A stretch of DNA of 41,419 nucleotides from an uncultured Rhodospirillaceae bacterium (lineage in GTDB: Bacteria; Pseudomonadota; Alphaproteobacteria; SP197). Both the position numbers and the translations under genes were made by a program. Where the stretch lies: positions 1-41,419 of the forward strand of contig CALGGB010000292.1 of the NCBI GenBank assembly GCA_937880925.1. Direction: 5' to 3'. The notes under the pieces are model-generated. The model was not told where the DNA came from and searched no databases. It saw nothing but the letters and a program-made list of their open reading frames with translations. Shown one piece after another: positions 1 to 8,000 of this stretch (its first letter is position 1; the number at the start of each line of letters is the position of its first letter).

Positions 1-2763
1 GCGCAACCAGACTTTCTGGCCGCTTCACTGAGGGATTTTGTCTCCGGCGCTTACAATCGATTGCGCGCCATTGTCCTGGGTGCGCGCTCCGACGGTCTGG
101 TGAAGGCCAACGAAGAGTTTGCCGCCTGGGCGATCGGCGAGCGCTCCATGCCTTTCGGTCCGGATGGCGAGCATGTCACCATCCGCCTGATCGATTTCGA
201 CGACATGGAGAACAACACCTACGTCGTCACCCAGCAGCTCACTTTCCGGGCCGGCAAGACCGAGAAACGTGCCGATCTGGTGCTTCTGGTCAACGGCCTG
301 CCGCTGGTGCTGATCGAGGCCAAGACCCCGGTTCGTTCAAGCCAGAGCTGGCTCGATGGCGCGCTGCAGGTCCACGACGACTACGAGAAGAACGTCCCCG
401 AACTGTTCGTGCCGAACCTGTTCTCCGTCGCGACCGAGGGCAAGGAATACCGCTACGGCGCGGTCGCCATGCCGGTCGAGTTCTGGGGCCCCTGGCGGCT
501 CGAAGACGACGACGCCCCACCATCGTTGGCGCAGGTCGAGAAGGCGGTCAGCTCGATGCTGCGCCCTGGCGTCGTGCTCGACATGCTGGCGAACTTCACC
601 GCCTACGCGACGCACAAGGGCAAGCAGCGCATCAAGATCATCGCGCGCTACCAGCAGGTCGAGGGCGTCAACAGGATCGTCGAGCGCGTCGTTGCCGGCC
701 GCCCCCGCAAGGGCCTGATCTGGCACTTCCAGGGCTCGGGCAAGTCGCTCCTGATGCTCTTTGCCGCCCGCAAGCTACGTCTGCACCCCGCGCTGAGGAA
801 CCCTACAGTGCTCGTCGTCGTCGATCGCATCGACCTCGACAGCCAGATTTCCGGGACGTTCTACGCCGCCGACATGCCCAACCTGGTGAGGACGGAGAGC
901 AGGAAGGAGCTCCAGGAGCTGCTCGCCAAGGACGCCCGAAAGGTCGTCATCACCACGATCCACAAGTTCGCCGAGGCCGAGGGCGTGCTCAACGAGCGCG
1001 ACAACATCATTGTCATGGTCGATGAGGCGCACCGGACCCAGGAGGGCGACCTCGGGCGCAAGATGCGCGACGCACTGCCTAACGCCTTCCTGTTCGGGCT
1101 GACCGGTACGCCGATCAACCGGGCCGACAAGAACACCTTCTATGCCTTCGGCGCCGACGAGGACGAGGGCGGCTACATGAGCCGCTACGGTTTCGAGGAC
1201 TCGATCCGCGACGGGGCGACCAAGCGGCTGCACTTCGAGCCGCGCCTCGTGGAGCTGCATATCGACCAGGCGGCTATTGAGGAGGCCTACCGAGAACTGA
1301 CCGCCGGCCTGACCGACGAAGACCGCGACCGACTCGGCAAGGCCGCGGCGAAGATGGCGGTGCTGGTGAAGTCGCCGAAGCGCGTCCGCGCAATCTGTGT
1401 CGACATTGCACAGCACTATCAGGAGAAGGTCGCCCCCAACGGCTTCGGCGCCCAGGTCGTCACCTTCGATCGCGAGAGCTGCGTTCTCTACAAGCACGAG
1501 CTCGACAGGCATCTGCCATCGGAGGTGTCCGATGTCGTGATGTCGGTCAACAGCGGCGAGGACCACTACGCTCCCTATCGGCGCGATCGGGCTGACGAGG
1601 AGAAGCTGCTCGACCGCTTCCGCGATCCGATGGATCCGCTGAAGATCCTGATCGTGACCTCCAAGCTCCTGACCGGCTTCGACGCCCCCATCCTGCAGAC
1701 GATGTATCTGGACAAGCCACTGCGCGACCACACCCTGCTGCAGGCCGTCTGTCGCACCAACCGGCCCTATGGCGAGGAGAAGAGCCACGGCCTGATCGTC
1801 GACTACCTGGGCATGTTCGACGACGTCGCCCTGGCCCTGCAATTCGACGAGAAGGGTGTACGCAAGGCGGTGTCCAACATCGCCGAGCTGATCGCCATGG
1901 TGCCCGGGGCCCTGCAGAAGTGCCTGGCCTTCTTCGCCGGCGTGGATCGCACGCTGCAGGGCTACGAGGGCCTGATCGCGGCGCAGGACTGCCTGCCGAC
2001 CAACGAGGCCCGTGACGCCTTTGCGGCCGAGTTCAACGTGCTTGCCCGGATCTGGGAGGCAGTCTCGCCCGATCCCAGCCTGACACCCCTGGAGAGGGAC
2101 TACCGCTGGCTCGTCCAGGTCTACGAATCCCTCAAGCCCTCGACCGGAACGGGCCGGCTGCTCTGGCACCGGCTGGGCGCCAAGACGATCGAGCTGATCC
2201 ACGCCAACGTCCATGTCGATACCGTGAGGGACGATCTCGACACGCTGGTCCTCGATGGCGAACTGCTTGAAGCCGTTCTGGGGAACCCCGATCCGGCCAA
2301 GAAGGCCAAGGAAATCACGATCAAGCTGGCCGGCCGGCTGCGCAAGCATGCGGGCAACCCAAAGTTCAAGGCCCTGGCGGAACGGTTGGAGGAGCTCAAG
2401 AAGCGCCATGAGCAGGGGCTTCTGGTGAGCATCGACTTCCTGAAGGAGCTGCTCGAACTTGCCAAGGATGTCGTCAGGACGGAGCGTGAGGCACCGGTCG
2501 AGGAGGACAGTGACCGCGGCAGGGCCGCCCTCACTGCGCTCTTCGAGGAGACCAGGAACGGCGAAACGCCGGTCATGGTCAAACGCATCGTCGACGACAT
2601 CGACGCCATCGTGCGGGAAATCCGCTTCGACGGCTGGCAGACCACTCACGCCGGGGAGCGCGAGGTCAAGATCGCCCTTCGTAAGACCCTGCTGAAATAC
2701 AAGCTGCACCAGGACACGGACCTGTTCGACAGGGCCTATGGCTATATCCGGGAGTACTACTAG
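1..2763 (+). CDS. hsdR: Type I restriction enzyme, R subunit (5' end missing)
   Basis: HsdR is the motor and nuclease subunit of a type I restriction-modification complex with HsdM and HsdS; it translocates DNA using ATP and cuts far from the recognition site. The frame is open to base 1, so the true start lies upstream; the TTG at 61 in the ORF track is not a real start. Visible residues number 920, against roughly 1000-1100 for the family. In order are seen the nuclease motif LVLIEAK (about visible residue 101-107, PD-(D/E)xK type), a Walker A-like FQGSGKS (about 245), DEAH (about 341) and LTGTP (about 367), followed by the second RecA lobe and a charged helical C-terminus. All key motifs are intact. 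hsdM and hsdS are not in the window and would be expected to the left. Confidence 0.95.
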   Translation, partial: AQPDFLAASLRDFVSGAYNRLRAIVLGARSDGLVKANEEFAAWAIGERSMPFGPDGEHVTIRLIDFDDMENNTYVVTQQLTFRAGKTEKRADLVLLVNGLPLVLIEAKTPVRSSQSWLDGALQVHDDYEKNVPELFVPNLFSVATEGKEYRYGAVAMPVEFWGPWRLEDDDAPPSLAQVEKAVSSMLRPGVVLDMLANFTAYATHKGKQRIKIIARYQQVEGVNRIVERVVAGRPRKGLIWHFQGSGKSLLMLFAARKLRLHPALRNPTVLVVVDRIDLDSQISGTFYAADMPNLVRTESRKELQELLAKDARKVVITTIHKFAEAEGVLNERDNIIVMVDEAHRTQEGDLGRKMRDALPNAFLFGLTGTPINRADKNTFYAFGADEDEGGYMSRYGFEDSIRDGATKRLHFEPRLVELHIDQAAIEEAYRELTAGLTDEDRDRLGKAAAKMAVLVKSPKRVRAICVDIAQHYQEKVAPNGFGAQVVTFDRESCVLYKHELDRHLPSEVSDVVMSVNSGEDHYAPYRRDRADEEKLLDRFRDPMDPLKILIVTSKLLTGFDAPILQTMYLDKPLRDHTLLQAVCRTNRPYGEEKSHGLIVDYLGMFDDVALALQFDEKGVRKAVSNIAELIAMVPGALQKCLAFFAGVDRTLQGYEGLIAAQDCLPTNEARDAFAAEFNVLARIWEAVSPDPSLTPLERDYRWLVQVYESLKPSTGTGRLLWHRLGAKTIELIHANVHVDTVRDDLDTLVLDGELLEAVLGNPDPAKKAKEITIKLAGRLRKHAGNPKFKALAERLEELKKRHEQGLLVSIDFLKELLELAKDVVRTEREAPVEEDSDRGRAALTALFEETRNGETPVMVKRIVDDIDAIVREIRFDGWQTTHAGEREVKIALRKTLLKYKLHQDTDLFDRAYGYIREYY

Positions 2764-2770
2764 GGGTGCT

Positions 2771-2789
2771 GGTCGGGCTTCCCCCGGCC
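2771..2789 (+). terminator. Possible terminator hairpin after hsdR
   Basis: GGTCGGG and CCCGGCC can form a 7-bp stem (one G-T pair) around a CTTCC loop eight bases after the hsdR stop. There is no following T tract, so a terminator role is tentative. The rest of the interval up to the RES gene (2790-2932) shows nothing recognisable. Confidence 0.3.
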
Positions 2790-2932
2790 AAGGGCAAGAC
2801 ACTCAGCCGACGAACGTTGCGATGCATTTTCACCTCGTCCAGCGCGCTGCCTTCCCCATCCCGGCACGGCAAATCTTCGATCCAGTGCGGGGTGGCGAGG
2901 GCGAATGGCCGGCTGAACCTTAGGCCCATAGC

Positions 2933-3619
2933 CTAGCTGCCCGAGTAGGCCCTCTTTTCGTAGATCTTACTGATCGCCGTGCCGTCCCAGACGTAGCAGA
3001 GGTGCCGTTCCTGGCGGCAGTTGGAGAGAAGCCTCGGTCGGAAAACAGCCGCGCAGTGCCCGCCATAGAGGCGGACGCTATCGAAGACGATGCCATCGGC
3101 ACTCTCCCTGCGCAGCGTCACGGCCAGATGCTGGCCGGCACCATAGTCATCGGGGTGATAGATGAGCGGATAAGCCTCCCGGAGGCCGCGCAGGTCGTGC
3201 AGCATCGCGACGAGATCGACGAGATACACCCGCATGTCGAGCTCTGCCCTGGCCTGCCTGGTGGCGCGCATGAAACGCTCGCGATGGTGTCGGGTTTCGG
3301 CGACCGCCGTGTCGAGATCGTGTGCCGTGTAGAACACCCCGAACGTGCCGTCGGTGAAGCGACTGCCTCCGGGATTGAGGTGGGTGAAGGCTGCCATGAT
3401 GGCGCTGGTGCCCGGTCCTGACACGCGATCCTCAGGCTGCACCAGAGCAAGGTCGCCCACAGCGTCGCGCAGGCGCGGGTTGGTCATGGCCTCGATCGCG
3501 AACACCGCATCCAGATCCGCAGCGTCCGCCACCCTCTCGTAGAGGTCGATGGGCGGATAGCGGCTTGGAATGATGCGCCAACAGGGGCGCCACGCGACCG
3601 GCGAGAGGGGAATGGTCAC
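2933..3619 (-). CDS. RES domain toxin of a RES/Xre toxin-antitoxin pair
   Basis: RES toxins (family named for conserved Arg, Glu and Ser) deplete cellular NAD+, and are neutralised by a paired Xre/MbcA-type antitoxin. This 228-residue protein shows the family pattern: an N-terminal SRYPPIDLYERV segment, a GGSRFTDGTFGVFYTA block, the AVAETRHHRERF helix with the acidic residue, and a C-terminal SADGIVFDSVR segment with the conserved serine. The start is GTG at 3619, overlapping the antitoxin stop by 4 bases (GTGA), so the antitoxin is made first and the two are translationally coupled. Antitoxin-first order is usual for this family. No truncation is visible. The function comes from family knowledge and gene pairing. 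Confidence 0.88.
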   Translation of the reverse strand: MTIPLSPVAWRPCWRIIPSRYPPIDLYERVADAADLDAVFAIEAMTNPRLRDAVGDLALVQPEDRVSGPGTSAIMAAFTHLNPGGSRFTDGTFGVFYTAHDLDTAVAETRHHRERFMRATRQARAELDMRVYLVDLVAMLHDLRGLREAYPLIYHPDDYGAGQHLAVTLRRESADGIVFDSVRLYGGHCAAVFRPRLLSNCRQERHLCYVWDGTAISKIYEKRAYSGS

Positions 3620-4020
3620 GCCCAGCCGCCGCGCTGGGCATCCAGGTACTGCCGCACGACGAAGAGGTCGGACACATGCCCCGACAGCATCCGGTCGAGA
3701 GCCGGCTTGCCGGAGAAGAGGGGAGCGTCATTGGGTTGCCGCACCCATTCGTCGGCCGCTCGCTCGTTCGGCAACAGGATCTGCAGCGCCTTGTAGATGC
3801 CAAGCAGGTAGGAGATGCGCTCCAGGGTGTCCTTGGACAGCAAGCCTGCGCGCTCCCTCTTCCATTTGTGGAAAGTCGAGGGGCTCGTCAGTCCCAGCAG
3901 CGTCATCTGATCCTCCACCGACAGGTTCCAGAGGTCGGCAATTCGGAAAAAGGCCCGCAGTGCGGGACCCGAAAGCTCCCTACGGTCCAGGGCCACTGCG
4001 GTCTGCACCTGTGTAGCCAT
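3616..4020 (-). CDS. Xre/MbcA/ParS-type antitoxin of the RES pair
   Basis: This 134-residue protein pairs with the RES toxin downstream. The N-terminal part carries a helix-turn-helix-like segment (LSVEDQMTLLGLTSPSTFHKWKR) and the C-terminal half (LLGIYKALQILLPNE... through the DRMLSGHVSDLFVVRQYLDA end) matches the MbcA/ParS/Xre toxin-binding domain that wraps around RES proteins. The ATG at 4020 starts just downstream of an AT-rich block with direct repeats, consistent with autoregulation. The overlap of 4 bases with the toxin gene supports co-expression. An alternative reading as an ordinary regulator is unlikely given the RES neighbour. Confidence 0.88.
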   Translation of the reverse strand: MATQVQTAVALDRRELSGPALRAFFRIADLWNLSVEDQMTLLGLTSPSTFHKWKRERAGLLSKDTLERISYLLGIYKALQILLPNERAADEWVRQPNDAPLFSGKPALDRMLSGHVSDLFVVRQYLDAQRGGWA

Positions 4021-4048
4021 AGCGAAACTCCATATTCATTCTTGGACA

Positions 4049-4075
4049 AGTATATTGTGTATATTAGCATTCGGA
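4049..4075 (-). promoter_or_regulatory. AT-rich promoter/operator of the toxin-antitoxin pair
   Basis: On the minus strand the sequence AATATAC occurs twice, 9 bases apart, about 35 to 50 bases before the antitoxin ATG, within the only markedly AT-rich patch of this area. It overlaps -10-like hexamers (TAATAT, TATACT) with a TTGCTC upstream. Spacing to the -35 is not ideal, so exact promoter assignment is uncertain. Direct repeats here would fit binding by the Xre antitoxin. Confidence 0.45.
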
Positions 4076-4114
4076 GCAAGGTGCGAGCCTGATTTTTGCT
4101 CAGCGCGCCAAACT

Positions 4115-5503
4115 TCAGCGGGGATGCTGCCGTCGGGCGCGATCAGCCTTCCCGATTGGCGTGACCTCTGCCTGAACGGACTTCGGCGCCATCGCCGCCG
4201 ATAAACGAGCGGCGACCGCCTCGTTGGCCGCCCGCGCCGGATCATCCGCCAGATGGGCGTACCGCTGCGTGGTCAATGTCGAGCGATGGCCCAGCAGCTT
4301 GCCGATCATGGGCAGCGAGAGACCGCCGGCAGCCGCGACCGAGGCGAAGGAGTGGCGCAGGTCGTGCAGCCGCACGTCTTCGAGCTCCGCGCGCTGGCGC
4401 AGGCGGCGCCACGGCTTCTGCAGGTTGACCATGCCCGCGCCATCCCTTTCGCCGCAGATGACGTGCGGATTGCCCTGGAGGCGCGGCAACGATGCCAGCA
4501 CTGCCAGCGCAGGGGCATTGAGGTAGATGGTCTTGCGGCCGGTCTTGCTGTCGGGAAGGTCCATCAGAGCCCGCTGGATATCGACGTCTTCCCAGCGCAG
4601 GGCGAGGATCTCGTTGAGCCGCGCACCGGTGAAGACCAGCAACCGAATCGCAGCCAGGACAAAGGGGCTCTCGGCCCGCTTTTCGGCGGCCCGAAGCTCC
4701 AGCTTTAGTGGTTTGGCATCTTTCGCCGAGGCGGCGGCGATGCGCTCCCGCAGCTTCTCCGTCTCGCTCCAGGTGGTTTCGCAGTCGACCATGACGCCGG
4801 CCAGCGTCGCCAGCTCCACGTTGCTGAGGAAGCGCTCGTGACGCCGCTCGCGGTACTTCTCGACATGCCGGCATGGGTTGCTGCCGTCGAGCCGGTAGCC
4901 CCGCTGTTCGGCCCAGTTGAACATCTTCGAGAGCAACGCCAGGCAGCGGTTGGCCGCCCCAGGACCGCCGCGCACGATCGATTTCGCGCGCTTGCCCAGC
5001 ACCTCGACCCGCGCGGTTTTCCCGGCGCTCACGTCGCGCTTGAAGCGGTCGATGTCGGCGCGGGTGACGTCTGCCGCCTTGAGCTCACCCAGCAGCGGCT
5101 CGACGTGGTTGCACACATTGCGCCTGTCAGACTCGTAGCTCAGCGGCTTCTTGTGCTGGGCGGAATGCTCATCGAGGAACCACTGGGCCAACTGCTTCAT
5201 CGTCGGCTGCCGCCGTTCGGCCTCGCGGACGGCGGCGAGGTCCTTGCCGTCGGCGATATCGCCGAGCATGACGAGCGCCCGGGACCGTGCCTTCTCCACC
5301 GTCCAGGGTGCCCCATGGGTGCCGATGGAGAACCAGCGGGTCCGGCCCTTGATGTTCGCCTTGACGATGTAGACAGGATCGCGTCGCTGGCAGCGGGCAC
5401 CGAACCCCTTCACCTCACTGTCCCAGAGGATGGAACCCGGCTCCAGCGCCTCGACAAGGCGCTTGGTCAGCTTCTTGCGGACACCCTCCTGCCGATCGCC
5501 CAT
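4115..5503 (-). CDS. Tyrosine recombinase (phage/island integrase)
   Basis: This 462-residue integrase catalyses site-specific insertion and excision of the island at a tRNA. The N-terminal arm-binding domain (KLTKRLVEAL...DSEVKGFGAR, DUF4102-like) is followed by a SAM-like core-binding domain (about 100-210) and a catalytic domain with all expected residues: R295 in FTGARLNEIL, K320 in DSKTGR, H380 and R383 in HDLRHSFAS, H406 in LLGHRS and the nucleophile Y415 in TQRYAHL. Unusually, about 35 charged residues (roughly 241-278) are inserted just before the first catalytic Arg helix. The gene points away from the tRNA scar, with its ATG 156 bases from the conserved core. It appears intact and probably active. 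Confidence 0.95.
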   Translation of the reverse strand: MGDRQEGVRKKLTKRLVEALEPGSILWDSEVKGFGARCQRRDPVYIVKANIKGRTRWFSIGTHGAPWTVEKARSRALVMLGDIADGKDLAAVREAERRQPTMKQLAQWFLDEHSAQHKKPLSYESDRRNVCNHVEPLLGELKAADVTRADIDRFKRDVSAGKTARVEVLGKRAKSIVRGGPGAANRCLALLSKMFNWAEQRGYRLDGSNPCRHVEKYRERRHERFLSNVELATLAGVMVDCETTWSETEKLRERIAAASAKDAKPLKLELRAAEKRAESPFVLAAIRLLVFTGARLNEILALRWEDVDIQRALMDLPDSKTGRKTIYLNAPALAVLASLPRLQGNPHVICGERDGAGMVNLQKPWRRLRQRAELEDVRLHDLRHSFASVAAAGGLSLPMIGKLLGHRSTLTTQRYAHLADDPARAANEAVAARLSAAMAPKSVQAEVTPIGKADRARRQHPR

Positions 5504-5521
5504 TGGCCCGAACCTCGTGTT

Positions 5522-5554
5522 GCTAGCAACAGCCTAGCAACGATCTAGCAACAG
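5522..5554. repeat. Three tandem 11-bp direct repeats at the integrase/att side
   Basis: CTAGCAAC occurs at 5523-5530, 5534-5541 and 5545-5552, an exact 11-bp period, with consensus nCTAGCAACrr over each unit. The first copy also forms the 12-bp palindrome GTTGCTAGCAAC (5519-5530). The repeats lie between the integrase start and the tRNA scar, where arm-type integrase sites or excisionase sites normally occur, and also where they could repress the integrase promoter. Confidence 0.75.
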
Positions 5555-5580
5555 AACAAGCGCGTATCCCTGTCGGCTGG

Positions 5581-5595
5581 GGACAAGCCTTGTCC
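5581..5595. repeat. 15-bp perfect palindrome near the attachment site
   Basis: GGACAAG, one central C, then CTTGTCC form a perfect inverted repeat 64 bases before the tRNA-derived core. The position suggests a protein binding site of the recombination region or a regulator of the integrase. No family can be assigned. Confidence 0.45.
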
Positions 5596-5658
5596 ACCAA
5601 CTCATTGAAATTGCGTACTTGTGTCGTGAGGATCGAAGTGCCAAAAAGGCTGAACCTC

Positions 5659-5706
5659 GGATTCCTAATCCTGGGGTCGCAGGTTCGAATCCTGCCGGGG
5701 ACACCA
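5659..5706 (+). other. Attachment site: 3' half of tRNA-Arg(CCT)
   Basis: The sequence has the anticodon loop TTCCTAA (anticodon CCT), a full T arm (GCAGG, TTCGAAT, CCTGC), the 3' acceptor strand CGGGGAC, discriminator A and an encoded CCA at 5704-5706. No matching 5' acceptor strand (GTCCCCG) or D arm lies in the preceding 100 bases, and the left anticodon stem TCGGA does not pair properly with TCCTG. Identity to a real tRNA therefore seems to begin at about GGATTCC, which is a typical crossover site for tyrosine recombinases. It is the duplicate left by island insertion, not a functional tRNA. Confidence 0.85.
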
Positions 5707-5732
5707 TTTTGCCGCAGCATCTGGAGTTACCG

Positions 5733-6083
5733 ATGTCCTTGCGACCGCGCCTGCGCCATCCCCTTCTGGAGACTCTGCTGACCCTGAGCCTTGCGGCAAC
5801 CGGCACAACTCTGGCCGACGAGCGCGCCGAAGATGTACAGCGGGGCGAGCAGCTCGCCGGGACATGGTGTTCGGAATGCCACCGGGCCAAGGGCGACGAG
5901 CAGTCCGGCATGGAAAGCGGTGCCATAGCCTTTCAGGATCTGGCCATGGACCCGGACCGGACCATCGAGAGTCTGCGCGCCTTCCTGTCGCGCGACCATC
6001 CGTACATGCCTTTCGACGAACTGGACGACCAGGACCGCGAGGATATCCTGGCCTACATGATGTGGCTGAGGCCGCGCCCCTGA
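5733..6083 (+). CDS. Small periplasmic c-type cytochrome
   Basis: This 116-residue protein carries one haem c and probably passes electrons in the periplasm. A hydrophobic N-terminal signal (LLETLLTLSLAATGTTLA) precedes the haem site CSECH in the motif TWCSECHRAKG, and YMPF near the C-terminus can supply the axial methionine. The ORF track runs back through the tRNA scar to 5619, but the ATG at 5733 is preferred: it follows CTGGAG and gives a clean signal peptide. It is a single gene with no oxidase or dehydrogenase partner next to it, so its redox partner is unknown. Confidence 0.88.
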   Translation: MSLRPRLRHPLLETLLTLSLAATGTTLADERAEDVQRGEQLAGTWCSECHRAKGDEQSGMESGAIAFQDLAMDPDRTIESLRAFLSRDHPYMPFDELDDQDREDILAYMMWLRPRP

Positions 6084-6440
6084 AGGCAGCGCAACCGCAA
6101 CATCGCCCGGAAGAGCATGGCTGCGGCGGGTTGGCCGCCGGGGCGTAACCCTGTCGCCATGACGCGCGAAGGCGCGCCCCGAAGCAAAGCAGCAAAGAAA
6201 ATCATCGCTAGTTGTCCGGGAGAAGCGCGTTTCCCGTCCTGATTGTCATGATCAACACAGCAACTGTAAATATTATCTTACATACAGTCTATTTGAATCT
6301 GCCCTTTTTGTTCTCGTGATTTGGAGTTATTTGCTACGAAAGCCTGCTGTTCTGTCATAAGACTTCAGTTGTCACTCCATCCTTCCGTGGCAATGTGAGT
6401 CAGGCGACCGAGTGCCATTTCCGCAACGGAACATTCCTGC
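6084..6440 (+). promoter_or_regulatory. 357-bp gene-free leader with an AT-rich block before cpaF
   Basis: No credible gene is present. The second half (about 6235-6370) is strikingly AT-rich against the GC-rich surroundings and contains nested dyads: ACTGTA (6263-6268) with TACAGT (6283-6288), and TGTAA (6265-6269) with TTACA (6278-6282). TATTAT (6271-6276) is a good -10-like hexamer without a clear -35. It is most likely the promoter/operator of the cpaF gene. A small RNA cannot be excluded. Confidence 0.5.
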
Positions 6441-7961
6441 ATGACCGATCAATCCGCCGCCGCAAGCGATCCCATCGGGCGGGTGCCGCTCGCCAAGACG
6501 TTCGGGCGACGCGATCCGGCCTTTGTCGACCAGCGCAATCGCGAACCCGCAGCCGCGCAGAACGAGCCCGGCAATGCCGAACGGCGGCACAAGCCCGCCG
6601 ACAACCTGATTGTGTTTCCCAGCCCTGTTCTCGATGCTGCCGAAGAGCTGCAGGCCGCCGCCACCGGCGTGACCGCGCAGGACAGCCTGATCGCACTGAA
6701 GCGCACGGCCCGCCATGCCCTGTTCGACGAAATGGACCTGTCAGCGTTCGCCGACCGCAGCGACGACGAGATGCGTGCCGTGGTCTCGGAGTTCATCGTT
6801 CACCACCTGGCAGACCAGCACATCAGCCTGTCTGCCGCAGAGCAGCGCCGGCTGACGCGGCTGCTGGTCGACGACATCATAGGCTACGGGCCACTCGAAC
6901 CGCTGCTGGCCGATGCCTCGGTCTCGGACATCCTGGTCAATGGTCCCAATCAGGTCTGGATCGAGCGTGGCGGCAAGCTGGATCTCTCCGCCGTGCAGTT
7001 CGAGGACGAACGCCACCTTCGCAGCCTGGTGGACCGTATCCTGGGCACCGTGCAACGCCGCGTCGACGAGCGCACGCCGCTGGTTGACGCGCGTCTGGTC
7101 GACGGCAGCCGCGTCAACGTCGCGATCCCGCCGGCGTCCTACAAATTCACCAGCATGTCGATCCGCAAGTTCCTGCAGAAGCATGTCACCCTGGACGATC
7201 TGGTGAAGCTCGGCGCCATGAGCTTTTCGATGGCCACGCTGTTGAAGCTGGCGGCCAAGAGCCGGCTCAACATCCTGATTTCGGGCGGCACCGGTGCGGG
7301 CAAGACCACCCTGTTGCAGGCCGTGTGCCAGCATGCCGCCGTGCGTGAGCGGATCATCACGATCGAGGACACCGCGGAGTTGCAGCTTCAGCAACCCGAC
7401 GTCGTGCCCATGGAGGCGCGTCCGCCCAACATCGAGGGCAAGGGCGAGATCACCATCGCCGACCTGCTGCGCAACGCGCTCCGCATGCGTCCGGACCGCA
7501 TCATTCTGGGAGAGGTGCGCGGCGCCGAGGCAGCCGACATGCTGCAGGCCATGAATACCGGTCACGACGGCTCGATCGGTACCGTACACGCCAACAGCGC
7601 CCGCGATGCGCTGTCGCGCTTCGAGTACATGGTCTGCATGTCCGACCACTACCAACCCGGCCGCGTCGTGCGTCAGCAGATCGTCAACGCGCTGGATCTT
7701 GTAGTTCATGTCGAACGCATGAAGGACGGCATACGCCGGGTGATGTCGATCACGGAGGTCGACGGCATGGAGAACGAAACCATGCTCACGCGCGACATCG
7801 CCCTCTACACGGTCGAGCGCGAGACCGAGGACGGCAAGCTGATCGGCAAGTTCGAGATGACCGACATGCGACCGCGCTTCTTCACACGCCTTCAGGGCAG
7901 CCAGCTCACCGGCGAGGAAGCCGAACTGATCCACAATTTCCACGGCAAGCCCGGCAACTGA
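6441..7961 (+). CDS. cpaF: CpaF/TadA-family secretion ATPase (first copy)
   Basis: CpaF/TadA ATPases power assembly of Tad-type (Flp) pili and related secretion systems from the cytoplasmic face. The 506-residue protein has a long proline/alanine-rich N-terminus, the family block [15 protein letters not shown] with [16 protein letters not shown], Walker [10 protein letters not shown] (282-290), [10 protein letters not shown], the [14 protein letters not shown] segment and the His box [13 protein letters not shown]. It is an intact enzyme by motifs. It stands alone, with no tadB, tadC, cpaE or pilin genes nearby, and has its own long AT-rich leader. It may serve a tad locus elsewhere or an unrecognised role. 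A VirB11 assignment is less likely because no type IV secretion genes are near. Confidence 0.92.
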   Translation: MTDQSAAASDPIGRVPLAKTFGRRDPAFVDQRNREPAAAQNEPGNAERRHKPADNLIVFPSPVLDAAEELQAAATGVTAQDSLIALKRTARHALFDEMDLSAFADRSDDEMRAVVSEFIVHHLADQHISLSAAEQRRLTRLLVDDIIGYGPLEPLLADASVSDILVNGPNQVWIERGGKLDLSAVQFEDERHLRSLVDRILGTVQRRVDERTPLVDARLVDGSRVNVAIPPASYKFTSMSIRKFLQKHVTLDDLVKLGAMSFSMATLLKLAAKSRLNILISGGTGAGKTTLLQAVCQHAAVRERIITIEDTAELQLQQPDVVPMEARPPNIEGKGEITIADLLRNALRMRPDRIILGEVRGAEAADMLQAMNTGHDGSIGTVHANSARDALSRFEYMVCMSDHYQPGRVVRQQIVNALDLVVHVERMKDGIRRVMSITEVDGMENETMLTRDIALYTVERETEDGKLIGKFEMTDMRPRFFTRLQGSQLTGEEAELIHNFHGKPGN

Positions 7962-7978
7962 AGGGCACAGCCGTCGTG

Positions 7979-8000
7979 GGCTCGCCCCCAGGGGCGGGCT
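7979..8000. terminator. Hairpin between convergent cpaF and DUF305 genes
   Basis: CGCCCC (7983-7988) pairs with GGGGCG (7991-7996), and flanking bases extend the stem with wobble pairs. It fills the short space between two converging genes, as a shared terminator would, but it lacks a T tract. Confidence 0.45.

Larger units (their letters stand above)
1..5706. mobile_element. Right end of an integrated genomic island
   Basis: The segment contains hsdR, a RES/Xre toxin-antitoxin pair and a tyrosine recombinase, and stops at a partial tRNA-Arg copy. Restriction systems, toxin-antitoxin pairs and an integrase beside a tRNA scar are standard cargo and architecture of tRNA-targeted integrative elements. 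The left end, the remaining hsd genes and the intact tRNA copy must lie outside the window. To the right, the genes look like ordinary chromosome. The right boundary is well supported; the overall size and mobility are unknown. Confidence 0.8.

Noticed and set aside
775-2802. 675-codon ORF antisense to hsdR
   Set aside because: High-GC shadow ORF with no recognisable protein; hsdR has intact motifs on the other strand.
5620-5706. Complete tRNA-Arg gene
   Set aside because: Only the anticodon loop, T arm and 3' acceptor strand are present; no D arm or 5' acceptor GTCCCCG was found.
5523-5720. Minus-strand ORF containing GRIRTCDPRIRNP across the tRNA scar
   Set aside because: This is the antisense translation of a tRNA 3' end, a well-known false protein in databases; the stretch is an attachment site.
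6441-7961. VirB11 of a type IV secretion system
   Set aside because: The sequence blocks fit CpaF/TadA, and no other vir genes are present.
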